Positions 35,411 to 44,681 of a stretch of 64,000 nucleotides of DNA are shown piece after piece. Source of the stretch: Oxynema aestuarii AP17 (GTDB lineage Bacteria > Cyanobacteriota > Cyanobacteriia > Cyanobacteriales > Laspinemataceae); NCBI RefSeq assembly GCF_012295525.1, contig NZ_CP051167.1:372001-436000 (forward strand), in the 5' to 3' direction. The notes beneath the pieces were generated by a model. It was given only the letters and a program-made list of their open reading frames with translations, made no database searches and had not been told where the DNA came from. Both the position numbers and the translations under genes were made by a program. Numbering within the stretch: the stretch's first letter is position 1; every line of letters begins with the position of its first letter.

Positions 35411-36223
35411 ATGTCCAGTCCCCCTCAAACCATTTCCCTCCTCTGTCCGACCCGGGGACGACCCGAAAAAGCGCTGAAATTTTGCAGTAGCGTCCTCGAA
35501 ACCGCCCGCCGACCCCAGCGCGTCGAAATCCTGCTCTACCTCGACGCCGACGATCCCCGGCGATCTCAATACTTGCAATTATTCCGCGATCGTCAAAGCG
35601 ACTTCGATCGCCTCTGGCGCTGCGCCTTCGTTATCGGCGAACAAATGAGCATCTCCAACGCCTGGAACGAACTTGCCAAACGCTGCCGAGGGAACCTCCT
35701 AATCATGGCCGCCGACGACCAACTTTACAACGATCGCGGCTGGGACGACCGTCTCGACACCGAAACCGCCAAATACCCCGACGAAATCTTCTGCATGTGG
35801 TTTAACGAGGGACATTGGCAAGATCGACTCTGCACCTTCCCCATCGTCAGCCGCAAATGGTGTCAAACCCTCGGTTATTTCACCACGGGTTTATTTGAAT
35901 GTCTCTATGACGACATGTGGATTTGGGAAATCGCCAAGCGCGTCGGACGCACCCACTACATCGGCGACATCCTCACCGAACACTTTCACTGGAGTTACGG
36001 AAAAGGCGATATCGACGAAACCTACGCCCGCAAACAAGTCGATCCCAACTCGCGCCAGTTAAAACCCGCCGTCTACCGCGATATGGATTTATACTGCCGT
36101 ACCGCCCCCTATCGCGCCACCGACGCCCGCCGCATCGCCGCCGTCATGCAAGGCGAAGTCCGCTTGCAAGAAGTCCCGTTAATGGTTCCGGGGAAAGCCA
36201 CTATTTTTGAAGGAGCCCAGTAG
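35411..36223 (+). CDS. Glycosyltransferase-like protein (GT-A fold)
   Basis: 270 aa. The N terminus (ISLLCPTRGRPEKALKFCSSVLETA) and LLYLDADDPR look like a GT2-type nucleotide-sugar fold. A second acidic motif is LLIMAADDQLYNDRGWDDRL. The C-terminal half (HWQDRLCTFPIVSRKW, LFECLYDDMWIWEIAKRVGR, HFHWSYGKGDIDETY) is typical of a group often found in phage and cyanobacterial polysaccharide loci. The donor and acceptor are unknown. Cytosolic. Divergent from cobA-hemD. Confidence 0.8.
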   Translation: MSSPPQTISLLCPTRGRPEKALKFCSSVLETARRPQRVEILLYLDADDPRRSQYLQLFRDRQSDFDRLWRCAFVIGEQMSISNAWNELAKRCRGNLLIMAADDQLYNDRGWDDRLDTETAKYPDEIFCMWFNEGHWQDRLCTFPIVSRKWCQTLGYFTTGLFECLYDDMWIWEIAKRVGRTHYIGDILTEHFHWSYGKGDIDETYARKQVDPNSRQLKPAVYRDMDLYCRTAPYRATDARRIAAVMQGEVRLQEVPLMVPGKATIFEGAQ

Positions 36224-36247
36224 GGGTTTGGTGACCAAACCCCTACT
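36219..36247. repeat. Perfect palindrome overlapping a stop codon
   Basis: AGTAGGGGTTTGGT and ACCAAACCCCTACT flank one G. The TAG stop of the glycosyltransferase gene (36221-36223) lies inside the left arm. A T-run follows from 36250, so it also works as a terminator for that gene. Confidence 0.8.
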
Positions 36248-36342
36248 AGATTTTTTTTATATTTTCTTGATATTTTCGGTGGGACGGTGGTGCGGGCCTC
36301 TCGCCCGCCTCTTTATTCCTACGTACGGAAGCGACAGAAGCC

Positions 36343-37314
36343 CTACCCCGCTTGAGGTTGAGAAATCGGCAACTCGATCGTAAACGTACTGCCTTCCCCG
36401 AGAGTCGAATGACAGTACAAACGACCGTGATGAGTTTGTTCGATAATTTGTCGGGAAATTGACAACCCCAATCCGGTACCGACTCCCATCGGTTTCGTCG
36501 TAAAAAATGGCTCGAAAATGCGCTCTTCCAATTCGCTAGGAATTCCCGCGCCGTTATCGGTAATCGCAATTGAAACCGAACTCTCGTCCAGTCGTTTGGT
36601 GACGATCGCAATTTCCCGTTTCTTCTTCGGTCGATCTTCCGTCGCTTCCTCTTGGGAAGACTCATCTAGCAAAACATCGATCGCATTACTCAACAAGTTC
36701 ATAAACACCTGATTGAGTTGATTGATATAACATTCGACTTCGGGAAGTTCTTCAAACTCTTTAACGACCGTAATATTTTGCTTGTAACGATTGTTGAGCA
36801 GAACCAGGGTATTATCGATCCCTTCTTCTAAATTGGCCGCTTTCATCTGCGGTTCGTCCAGGCGGTAGAAGTTCCGCAAAGTCAGGACCAGACTGCGAAT
36901 GCGATCGGCGCCGACTTTCATCGAATTGACAATACGCGGCAAGTCGTCGAGAACGTAATCGAGTTCGACTTCATCCAGAATATCTTCAATTTCTTCTGAA
37001 TTTTCCGGACAAACCGACTGATAAACTTCCAGAACTCTGAATAAATCGTCGATATGTTCTTCGACGTAGGGCAAATTACCATAAATAAAATTAATCGGGT
37101 TATTAATGTCGTGGGAAATACCCGAAACCATTTGACCGAGCATCGCCATTTTTTCCATTTGGATCATGTGTCCTTGGAGGCGTTCTAGCTCGCCAGCAAT
37201 TTCTTCAACTTTCGTATCTTTTTGGGCGATCGCTCCTTTCAGTTGTTCGATAGTTTTTTCTAATTCGGCGTTGCGTTGTTCGAGCTGTTGCAAGTTGGCT
37301 TCAGTCATGGTCAA
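36343..37314 (-). CDS. Soluble sensor histidine kinase
   Basis: 323 aa without membrane helices. A coiled coil (about 5-52) leads to the dimerisation/phospho-acceptor region with H68 in MVSGISHDINNPINFIYGNL. The HATPase_c domain has N box NQVFMNLLSNAIDVLL, G1 DNGAGIP and F/G2 EPFFTTKPMGVGTGLGLS. The sensor is presumably the coiled coil or a partner protein. No response regulator is adjacent. Its core is much like the CHASE3 kinase at 3785-5404, and both have the NNP(V/I)NFI signature of a kinase subfamily common in cyanobacteria. Confidence 0.9.
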   Translation of the reverse strand: MTMTEANLQQLEQRNAELEKTIEQLKGAIAQKDTKVEEIAGELERLQGHMIQMEKMAMLGQMVSGISHDINNPINFIYGNLPYVEEHIDDLFRVLEVYQSVCPENSEEIEDILDEVELDYVLDDLPRIVNSMKVGADRIRSLVLTLRNFYRLDEPQMKAANLEEGIDNTLVLLNNRYKQNITVVKEFEELPEVECYINQLNQVFMNLLSNAIDVLLDESSQEEATEDRPKKKREIAIVTKRLDESSVSIAITDNGAGIPSELEERIFEPFFTTKPMGVGTGLGLSISRQIIEQTHHGRLYCHSTLGEGSTFTIELPISQPQAG

Positions 37315-37575
37315 ATCAAAATATCCAAGGAATCTGAGTGAAGGTAAACTGCGAAAGAGAAAAATTGACGAAAATCATGGGTGACGATCGCCTTCAGGGA
37401 AAAGGGAGCCATCAAACTTGAATCTGTCCCCTAGTTTGCCGCGCCTGGAGGGCGATCGCAACACAATTTTGACCCATTCGAATCGGTTGAGACGGCCCCC
37501 AGACTCCCTTCACTCTATCCACAAAGGAGCGATCGCGCGTGTGAGCCAGATCGCCTCGCCATCGCCACCGATTGC

Positions 37576-39186
37576 TTAGCGAGAATTATTCGACGGTGGG
37601 AACGAGGGTTTTCCCGCATTGCGGATATTGACCACTTTACTGAGCAGGTCGAACCAAAACGACGACCCCATCGAAATCGCCAATCCGCTAATCACCCAAC
37701 CGAGAACCCGTCGGATGTAAGGAACGGGCCATTTTTGCTCGTCGGTTAACTGCTGCTCGACGTTATACTGCCCCCAGCCTAACGGAAGACTGATATCGTC
37801 GAGAGATTGGCGCACGTCCCGTTTAATTTGGTCGATGGTCTGTGGCGTTAGACCCGTTTGAGCCGTGGGCATACTCTCGGAAGGATTGCCCCCGGATCCC
37901 GCCGGAACCCCCCGAGCGCCGGGAGCTTGACCGGGAGGGGGAGCGGTAGGGTTGGACAAATTCCCGGCGGGCCACGACGCCGTTCTCAAATTCTGCTCGA
38001 TCAAGGAATCGGAATATTGAGTGACCGTGGCGCGCAAAACCGAATCTTTGGATAAGTTGCTGATAATGTACAGGGTGTCCGCATTCGCAATTACCGCCAC
38101 GACGATCCCGATTAAAATCGCGATCCCGCGCGCGTTGCGCTTGTAAACCCCGGTGGCGCGGTCCATGGAGCGATCGAACCAAGTTTCGATTTCATATTGC
38201 AATTGCGCCATTTCTTGAGCGACATCTGCATTCTCGGTACGGACTCGTTTCGCTAAGGTTCCCAAACTTTCTTTGAGGGATTCGGGTAAGCTATCGACCA
38301 AACTTTCGATCCCTTGATAGGTGGCACTATCGCGATCTTGCAGGGATTTGACGATTTGTTCGTAGCCTGCTTGTTTGCGGCGAATGATGTCGATAGTTTG
38401 GGAGGCGCTCGGTTTTAATTGATTGAAGATCACTTGTTTTTCTAGATCCCCGTAGTGTTCGCGGTGAAATTGGCGAACTTGCATTAAAAACCATTCGCCT
38501 TGGGGACCTTCCTGTGGCAGGAAAATTTGACAGTTTTCAATAAACAGTTGGAGTTTGCGATCCATCGAATCGAGGGCGATCGATAGAGAAATTCGATCTT
38601 CTTTAAAATCGGTGACGATCTTGTCAAAACTGCGTCCTAAAAGTTTTAATTCTCGTTCGAGAGAGCTGCGGCTCGATTCGGTGAAGTTAGCGTGTTTGAA
38701 AATACTGACCAGTTCTTTTAAATTTTGATGTTTGTATTCGTCGAGGCGTTCTTCGGTAATGACGTGGGCGATATCGGAGATTTTTAAAGTATCCATCAGG
38801 GTCGCGGCAAAGTTAGAGGCGGGAATATAAGAAGGACCGCTTTTTTGATGGCCGAAAACACTTTTGGTTCCGGTTAATTTGTGATAAGCCGTTCCGAAGG
38901 TTTGACTGACTTTTCGGAACCCCATCGCCAACACGCCGACGGCTTCTTGATTGAGGTTGTTGATGAGGGGATGGGCGTAGAGGCGATCGGCTAGTTCCTG
39001 CACTTCTTTACTTTTGGTGCGTTCGGAACTTCCGGCGAGTAAGACTTCAATTGATTTTTTTAAATGTTCGGCTCTCCACTGGAGCAAAGTGGTGATAATT
39101 TCTTGAATTTCCGAAGCCAATAAACTGACGATCAGGTAAATAAAAATGAGGCTGATAGCGAGGTCTAAAATGATAGGAATATTCAT
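37576..39186 (-). CDS. Conserved membrane protein of unknown function
   Basis: 536 aa. An N-terminal membrane helix (ILDLAISLIFIYLIVSLLASEI) precedes a large helical, cytoplasmic region (about 30-340), a second helix (GIAILIGIVVAVIANADTLYII, about 354-375), a Pro/Gly-rich disordered segment (about 405-440), and a terminal helix pair (VLGWVISGLAISMGSSFWFDLLSKVV). The N-terminal signature recurs in uncharacterised bacterial proteins. No catalytic motif is seen. It is probably an inner-membrane or thylakoid scaffold; that is a guess. Confidence 0.8.
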   Translation of the reverse strand: MNIPIILDLAISLIFIYLIVSLLASEIQEIITTLLQWRAEHLKKSIEVLLAGSSERTKSKEVQELADRLYAHPLINNLNQEAVGVLAMGFRKVSQTFGTAYHKLTGTKSVFGHQKSGPSYIPASNFAATLMDTLKISDIAHVITEERLDEYKHQNLKELVSIFKHANFTESSRSSLERELKLLGRSFDKIVTDFKEDRISLSIALDSMDRKLQLFIENCQIFLPQEGPQGEWFLMQVRQFHREHYGDLEKQVIFNQLKPSASQTIDIIRRKQAGYEQIVKSLQDRDSATYQGIESLVDSLPESLKESLGTLAKRVRTENADVAQEMAQLQYEIETWFDRSMDRATGVYKRNARGIAILIGIVVAVIANADTLYIISNLSKDSVLRATVTQYSDSLIEQNLRTASWPAGNLSNPTAPPPGQAPGARGVPAGSGGNPSESMPTAQTGLTPQTIDQIKRDVRQSLDDISLPLGWGQYNVEQQLTDEQKWPVPYIRRVLGWVISGLAISMGSSFWFDLLSKVVNIRNAGKPSFPPSNNSR

Positions 39187-39523
39187 GGAAATCTAGACTC
39201 CTAGTTAAAATTAGAGGAGGAGGGAGGGGAGCAGTCGATCTCGACATCCGCTACTATACGTCATGGTTGACAATATCCCGAGCAGTTTTAACAAATTTGA
39301 AGTAAAGGGTGAGGATGGAGCCACCCGCAAGGGGGCTTCGGGAACAGTAAAGTTGGGAAATGACTGGGGGGTGTTGCCGTTAAATAGCGATCGCCCCCAG
39401 AAAAATCTACACTTGAAAATAACAAGGGAAGACTGGCGGCGGTAGACTTGGATGTTCTCGTTCGCCAGTCAGACCCCAGGGTGAACCCGGATCGAAAAGC
39501 TAGTCAAGCAATTGCACGCAAGC
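39187..39523. other. Intergenic region
   Basis: Divergent gap of about 330 bases. A 60-codon frame at 39263-39445 lacks a ribosome site and has no recognised relatives, so I do not call it. Promoters for both flanking genes must lie here. Confidence 0.45.
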
Positions 39524-41224
39524 ATGTATCGGGAAATTTTTACATCTTACGAACCGAGTGGCGGTTCCCATCGCACGAAAGGTTGGATCGAACAGCTTTG
39601 GGTTTTAGGGCTGTTACTCGCGGCGATCGTTCTCTATCAGATGAATTTAGGCGAGTTACCCTTACGCGATTGGGATGAAGGTATTGTCGCACAGGTGGCT
39701 CGCGATCTTTGGCGAGGGGATTTGAATTGGTTGCATCCGACGATCGCCGGAGAGCCGTATTTTAACAAGCCTCCCCTCGTGCATTTACTCGTGGCGATCG
39801 CCTATCATTTCGGTGGCGTCAACGAGTGGACGACGCGCTTACCCGGCGCCATGCTCAGCGCCATTTCGGTTCCTTTGCTTTATGGAATTGCGCGCGAAGT
39901 CTTTCCCCTGCGCGGTCCGGCGATTTTCTCGGCGTTGATTTATCTAACCCTGTTTCCGGTGGTCCGTCACGGGCGCTTGGCGATGTTAGATGGGGCGCTG
40001 TTGTGCTTTTTCCTGCTAACCCTCTGGTGTTTGCTGCGATCTCGCCGGGATTTACGCTGGGGGTTGGGGGTCGGCTTCGGTTTGGGGGCGATCGTCCTGA
40101 CCAAGGGAGTCGTGGCGATTTTGCTCGGGACGATCGCCCTCCTGTTTACCCTCTGGGATACCCCCCGCTTGCTGCGATCGGGTTATCTCTGGACGGGTTT
40201 ACTCTTAGGCATGACTCCAGTCACCCTATGGTATGTCGCTCAGTTGCTCTATTACGGCGATCGCTTCGCCAGCGCCCACTTTCTCAGCCAATCCTGGCAG
40301 CGTTTACTCGCCCCGGTGGAAAATAACTCCGGTCCGCCGTGGTTCTACTTGCTCGAACTGTTGAAATATACCTGGCCCTGGTTGCTCTTTTGGCCCGCAG
40401 GCTTGCATCTGGCGTGGAATAATCGCAATTTGGGATGGGCGAAGTTAGTCCTCGTCTGGACCGGAATCTACCTGAGCGCCATCACCGTGATGAGTACCAA
40501 ATTACCCTGGTACGTCTTGCCCGTCTATCCGGCGATCGCCCTCACTTGTGGCGCCCTCCTCGCTCAAGTGTGGCAGGGCGACGTTTACGCCCATTCTACC
40601 GTCCCCTCCAGCGCCTCCGGTCCGCTTTCTCCGTCCCACTTCTATCCCCGTTATTGGGTCGTCATCCTCGGTATCCTCGCCCTCGGCGCTTGGGGCGCGA
40701 GTGCCTATTTCGGGCTGTTCGATCCGAGTGTGGATCCCGTATTGCCGATCGCCCTGTTCGCACTGGCCCTGACCTTCAGTGTTTCGGCGTCGTTAGTGTA
40801 TCGAGAAGACCGTCAATTTGTCTTAATTTTATTTTGGGGAATGTACGTTTCTTTATGTTTGTTCGTTTCCTGCGCTCATTGGGTGTGGGAGTTAGCCGAA
40901 GATTATCCCGTCCGACCCGTGGCGCAAATCGTGCGGGAATACACCCCTCCCGAACAGGTCGTGTACACGTCCCATCCCTATCACCGCCCGTCGCTCAATT
41001 TTTACAGCGATCGCCAAGTGATCCCCGCCGATCTCGAACAACTACAACAACATTGGAAAAAAGACGACCGTCCTTACTTACTGCTCGATCCCGAAACCCG
41101 CGATCGCCTGCAATTGAAGCAAGCCAAGGCGATCGCCGAAGCCGAAAATTGGATTTTGATCGCTCGCGATCCGACGAAAGGACTCGGGAGTTGGGAGTTG
41201 AGAATTGAGACGGAAATCCACTAA
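39524..41224 (+). CDS. Family 39-type (ArnT-like) membrane glycosyltransferase
   Basis: 566 aa from the ATG at 39524; a TTG four codons upstream is the alternative. An N-terminal helix and the catalytic LPLRDWDEGIVAQVARDLW loop (D-W-D-E) mark the PMT/ArnT superfamily, as do YFNKPPLVHLLVAIAYHFGG and FSALIYLTLFPVVRHGRLAMLDGALL. About eleven membrane helices follow, and a soluble C-terminal domain (about 480-566). These enzymes move a sugar from a polyprenyl carrier to lipid A or protein on the periplasmic side. The substrate is unknown. Confidence 0.9.
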   Translation: MYREIFTSYEPSGGSHRTKGWIEQLWVLGLLLAAIVLYQMNLGELPLRDWDEGIVAQVARDLWRGDLNWLHPTIAGEPYFNKPPLVHLLVAIAYHFGGVNEWTTRLPGAMLSAISVPLLYGIAREVFPLRGPAIFSALIYLTLFPVVRHGRLAMLDGALLCFFLLTLWCLLRSRRDLRWGLGVGFGLGAIVLTKGVVAILLGTIALLFTLWDTPRLLRSGYLWTGLLLGMTPVTLWYVAQLLYYGDRFASAHFLSQSWQRLLAPVENNSGPPWFYLLELLKYTWPWLLFWPAGLHLAWNNRNLGWAKLVLVWTGIYLSAITVMSTKLPWYVLPVYPAIALTCGALLAQVWQGDVYAHSTVPSSASGPLSPSHFYPRYWVVILGILALGAWGASAYFGLFDPSVDPVLPIALFALALTFSVSASLVYREDRQFVLILFWGMYVSLCLFVSCAHWVWELAEDYPVRPVAQIVREYTPPEQVVYTSHPYHRPSLNFYSDRQVIPADLEQLQQHWKKDDRPYLLLDPETRDRLQLKQAKAIAEAENWILIARDPTKGLGSWELRIETEIH

Positions 41225-41572
41225 TAAATTGAGAAGTTCTTATGGCATCGTCTAAGGCTTGATATTGTACCTTAGATCCGTTTAGTAGCTTGGCTTCTCT
41301 AACTATCATGACTTAATTTTACCAAAGAGAAATGCGGATAAGCACAAATCCTGCATTCTTTTTTGTGGGTTGCAATTCATCTCACCGCCAAATCAAAGAT
41401 TATGGCGGGAGCCTTCTTGCAACATTGAAGTAATTTAGCCTTACCTCTTCCCTTGTCCCTTCTACCTCCCCATTCCCAAACTCTTATTCCGCTCTCTAAA
41501 ACTTACTCAAACTTAAGTGTATGATGTTTAGTTCCTAGCTTGGATCTTCCGAGACCTTTCCATCACGCTTGC
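41225..41572. other. Intergenic region bordering the tnpB relic
   Basis: 348 bases with no gene. It lies 3' of the tnpB relic, where a right end and its guide RNA would be expected. A CTAAAACTTACTCAAACTTA segment near 41497-41516 echoes the left-end hairpin at 42721-42774. I cannot define the element's right end. Confidence 0.45.
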
Positions 41573-41875
41573 TTATACGGCTGAGCTCTCCGCGTTTTCT
41601 ACATTAATTGCCGCATTTAAGTCACGATCTATGGAGGCGTGACAGTTCGGACAATCATACTGTCTTCGGTCCAGTAGCATTTTTTGTCGGTGTCCCCAGT
41701 TAGAGCAGATCTGCGAACTGGGATACCACGGGTCAATCAATGTTAATTTGCTCCCATACCACTCGCATTTATATTCAAGTTGACGACGGAACTCATAAAA
41801 CCCACCATCCGCAATCGCACCAGCCAGCTTGTGATTTTTGAGCATTCCTGACACATTTAAGTCTTCAATTTCCCC

Positions 41876-41910
41876 TTTCCCCTTTTCACTTTTCACTTTT
41901 CACTTTTCAT
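41876..41910. repeat. CTTTTCA heptamer repeat inside tnpB
   Basis: About four CTTTTCA units, in the place of the missing segment between the tnpB parts encoding KLAKAHRR and IEDLNVSG. It shows that an STRR-type heptamer array arose or was inserted within a former coding sequence. Confidence 0.75.
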
Positions 41911-42100
41911 GCGTCTGTGGGCTTTAGCTAACTTGAGTTGCGTTTTTTCTCGGTTTTTACCTCCTTGTTGACGGCGACTTAGTTCTTTCTGGAGTTTGGC
42001 TAGTTTTTTCTGAGCCTGACGATAAGCTTTCGGATTGGGATAGGTTTTACCATCGCTCAGGGTGGCCTTTTGATTCCTACGTCTACCCCAATCCGCTCTC

Positions 42101-42142
42101 TATCCCCCCTTCGCCCCCCTTTCAAAGGGGGGTTGGGGGGAT
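42101..42142. repeat. CCCCCC-TTTCAAA-GGGGGG palindromic element inside tnpB
   Basis: TATCCCCCCTTCGCCCCCC, then TTTCAAA, then GGGGGGTTGGGGGGATGG. It separates the tnpB parts encoding KIDFEP and RIGVDVG. It is related to the elements at 27362-27403 and 7329-7372. Confidence 0.8.
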
Positions 42143-42720
42143 GGTTCAAAATCAATTTTGAAGGCAATATACCAGTCCCCTGCTCGTTTACCGATCGTGA
42201 CGTTTTTAGGATTGACTGGCGGTAACTGTTCGTGGCTTTTTACCCAACCGATCCGAGGTAGCTTCACCCAATCACCGGAAATTTTAATGCTTCCTTCCAG
42301 GTAAAAACTCTCTTTGACATTCTTTTTCTTAAACTTGGGGAAACCTGTTCCTTGGACTTGCCCAACTCGCTTAAAGCTTCTTGAGGGCTACATTTGGAGA
42401 CTTCATAGTACCAAGGATTCTGACTTTTTACCTCGGCGACTAATCTTTTGTGTAAGTCTATAGCACTCGGGAGTTTACCTCCGGCTTCTGATATTTTTTT
42501 ACAGGTAGCGAGTCCCCAATTCCAAGGGTGTCGAGCGACTCCTGCGTGTTTCGCCATCGGCGTCCGTTGTCGGTTATTTAAGTCTAGCTTGGTCTTAAAG
42601 CCTTTCACTGACTTTTTTTAACTCCTCAATCATCTTTTTGTTCGGCTAAGTTCAGCTACCATAAAGACGAGTAGAAAACAATGGAGATGGTGAAATCCGC
42701 GATTTTTGCGGCTTCAGTCC

Positions 42721-42774
42721 TTCTAAACTTACTCAAATCTTTATTTGAGCATAAAAAGTGAGTAAGTTTAAGAA
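42721..42774. mobile_element. Probable left-end hairpin of the IS200/IS605-type relic
   Basis: TTCTAAACTTACTC (42721-42734) and GAGTAAGTTTAAGAA (42760-42774) form an imperfect inverted repeat, with a nested CTCAAAT/ATTTGAG stem inside. It is upstream of the tnpB 5' end, where this family carries a subterminal hairpin recognised by TnpA. Assignment is by position and shape only. Confidence 0.5.
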
Positions 42775-42789
42775 ACTTTAGGTAGAAAT

Positions 42790-43203
42790 TTAAATCCTGT
42801 TGTTAACCCTCCCCATCCCCGTCGATTCGATCGCCTCTCCCATGCGATCCAATAAATCGTTGAAGGGATTGCGTTCCGGCATCCAAATTTCTAAACTCGT
42901 CAGGGCAAATCCCGCGATCGCCAATCCCGCAATGACCGCGACCAGGGACGGACGACGACGGAAGCCGACATCGCGCAACATGCGGGCGACCGGGCGACTT
43001 TGTCGGCGAATCAGACGACCGACACCCAATTGTTTCAACGTAAATGGATCGCGGACGTAGTGACCGCTCCAACTGACCACCAAGCGCGCCTGACAATAGG
43101 GACAAGTATAAAGTCCGCCGAAGACCTCGCGCGGGTGAGTTGTTCCAGTGCGGTTGCATACCGGGCAGGTGACCGAGTGACTGTCAAAGGTGTGAGCGTT
43201 CAT
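42790..43203 (-). CDS. Zinc-ribbon protein with one membrane helix
   Basis: 137 aa from the ATG at 43203 (MNAHTFDSHSVTCPVCNRTG). Two CxxC pairs (CPVC near 13-16 and CPYC near 34-37) form a rubredoxin-like zinc ribbon. A basic segment (LIRRQSRPVARMLRDVGFRRRPS) precedes one helix (LVAVIAGLAIAGFALTSLEIW), and a short soluble tail follows. Likely an inner-membrane protein with its zinc ribbon in the cytoplasm. No family name can be given. Confidence 0.75.
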   Translation of the reverse strand: MNAHTFDSHSVTCPVCNRTGTTHPREVFGGLYTCPYCQARLVVSWSGHYVRDPFTLKQLGVGRLIRRQSRPVARMLRDVGFRRRPSLVAVIAGLAIAGFALTSLEIWMPERNPFNDLLDRMGEAIESTGMGRVNNRI

Positions 43204-43772
43204 AAGTCTTTCCCACTTTCCCAAAACCGTGGTTTACCAGATTTTTTTGTTCGTCTGACAACACCTCAAATGTTGTCTGTTTCCCCGTGGGCGATCGCCG
43301 ATATTTGCAGTGATTGCACTTGAATCTTACCCTGAAGGCGATCGCCGCTTTTGAAAGAGAATACGGCTGTATTCGAGCTTGACTGGATTCCGTCGTCCGG
43401 CTTTTGCTGGTTCGATCGTTCGATCGAGCGCGGTATTCTCCGTCTTTTGGCTGGCGAGAACGCAACTCCTACCCGCATTGCGCGATCGAGATCGCGATCG
43501 CCCGAAGGTCAGGAAGCTGTCAGCTTTCAACCCCATGAAGGCGACATGGGAACCAATCCTGGAAGGATTGCACTTCGGTGTTGCCGTTCGACAGAAAGTT
43601 GACACCCAAATGATTGGCATCTGAACTTGTCAGGGTGCAAGGTCACGATCGCCTCTGGGACGATGGGTTGCAATTTGACAAGATGACCTTAGTCTTAGTC
43701 TACTCCGCTTCAATCTTCTAGCTCAATAGCTGGTTATGCTCGAACAGTTTAGCGAGACTGACCAAGGCAACT
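43204..43772. other. 569-base intergenic region, no gene seen
   Basis: Lies upstream of the zinc-ribbon gene and downstream of surE. HIP1 sites are dense around 43470-43500. Short frames on both strands overlap without ribosome sites or recognisable sequence. CTGGAAGGATTG following AACCAATC near 43553-43571 can form a small hairpin (CAATCCtggaaGGATTG). Confidence 0.45.
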
Positions 43773-44570
43773 CTATTCTTTAGAAAATTGGCGTTTGGCA
43801 AGGGGATCGAAGTCGCTCGCCGCCGTTAAATCGTAATGTAATGGGGTCAGCGTAATATAGTTCTCGCGAATCGCTTCGACATCCGTAGGAATGCGATCGC
43901 TAATGCGCGGATCCGCAGGTTGTTCGATATCTTCAAGCACTTCCCCCGCCAACCAATAATACGTTTTCCCGCGCGGGTCGCTGCGTTTTTCAAAAATATC
44001 GACGTAGCGACGCAACCCCTGGCGCGCCAGGGTCACTCCGGCGATCTCGGCGATCGCCACGGCGGGAATATTGACGTTGAGCAACATCGGTTTTTCCAGG
44101 GGATCGGCGGCGAGGGTATCGAGCAAGCGACAAGCAAATTGAGCTGCCGGGTCGAAGTCTCTAGAGGTATAACTCGCCAAGCTGAAAGCAATACTGGGGA
44201 TCCCTTCGAGCAAGCCTTCCATCGCGGCGGAAACCGTACCGGAATATAAAATATCGTTGCCCAAATTTTGACCCTGATTGATACCGGACAGGACAAAATC
44301 CGGCGCGCGATCGAGTAACGCCCACAATGCCAGTTTGACGCAATCGGCAGGAGTTCCGGAACAGGCCCACGCCTTCACCGAGGGGTCGAATAAAGATTCG
44401 ACAATTTCGGCGCGAATCGGTTGGTGCAAGGTCAATCCGTGACCTGTCGCCGATCGCTCGCGGTCGGGACAGACGACGCTGACCTCGTGACCGACCCCGG
44501 CTAAACGATTGGCTAAGGCATAAATCCCCGGGGCATAAATCCCGTCATCGTTACTAATTAATAATTTCAT
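43773..44570 (-). CDS. surE: 5'-nucleotidase SurE
   Basis: 265 aa. The metal-binding start [20 protein letters not shown] (D8, D9) and S/N residues in [25 protein letters not shown] are diagnostic. It removes phosphate from nucleoside 5'-monophosphates and exopolyphosphate in the cytoplasm. The domain and length match the family. On the opposite strand from pheS downstream. Confidence 0.97.
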   Translation of the reverse strand: MKLLISNDDGIYAPGIYALANRLAGVGHEVSVVCPDRERSATGHGLTLHQPIRAEIVESLFDPSVKAWACSGTPADCVKLALWALLDRAPDFVLSGINQGQNLGNDILYSGTVSAAMEGLLEGIPSIAFSLASYTSRDFDPAAQFACRLLDTLAADPLEKPMLLNVNIPAVAIAEIAGVTLARQGLRRYVDIFEKRSDPRGKTYYWLAGEVLEDIEQPADPRISDRIPTDVEAIRENYITLTPLHYDLTAASDFDPLAKRQFSKE

Positions 44571-44681
44571 GTAACAGATTATTGAGATGCAAAAGTCGTG
44601 CGCTTCGATTGTGCGAGATCGACCCGGATCGGAGCAAGTTGGCGATCGCCTGGGGTCAAAATCTCCTCGGACTCCCGCAGA

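Larger units (their letters stand above)
41573..42608 (-). pseudogene. tnpB: IS200/IS605-type tnpB (OrfB) pseudogene, several frameshifts and insertions
   Basis: Reading the minus strand, the 5' part (from 42608; FKTKLDLNNRQRTPMAKHAG, NPWYYEVSKCSPQEAL) shifts frame near 42360, continues as a clear TnpB middle (FPKFKKK, ESFYLEGSIKI, LPRIGWVKSHEQLPPVNPK, YIAFKIDFEP), is interrupted at 42101-42142 by a palindromic repeat, resumes with the RuvC-I motif RIGVDVGIK, loses five bases, goes on as YPNPKAYRQAQKKLAKLQ, is broken by CTTTTCA repeats, and ends with IEDLNVSGMLKNHKLA and the RuvC-III CPNCHASIDRDLNAAINV. The zinc finger lacks one Cys (CSNWGH). It cannot make active protein. No tnpA is present. 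Confidence 0.9.

Noticed and set aside
39263-39445. 60-codon open frame in the divergent gap before the family 39 glycosyltransferase
   Set aside because: No ribosome site and no family resemblance. It overlaps the expected promoter region.
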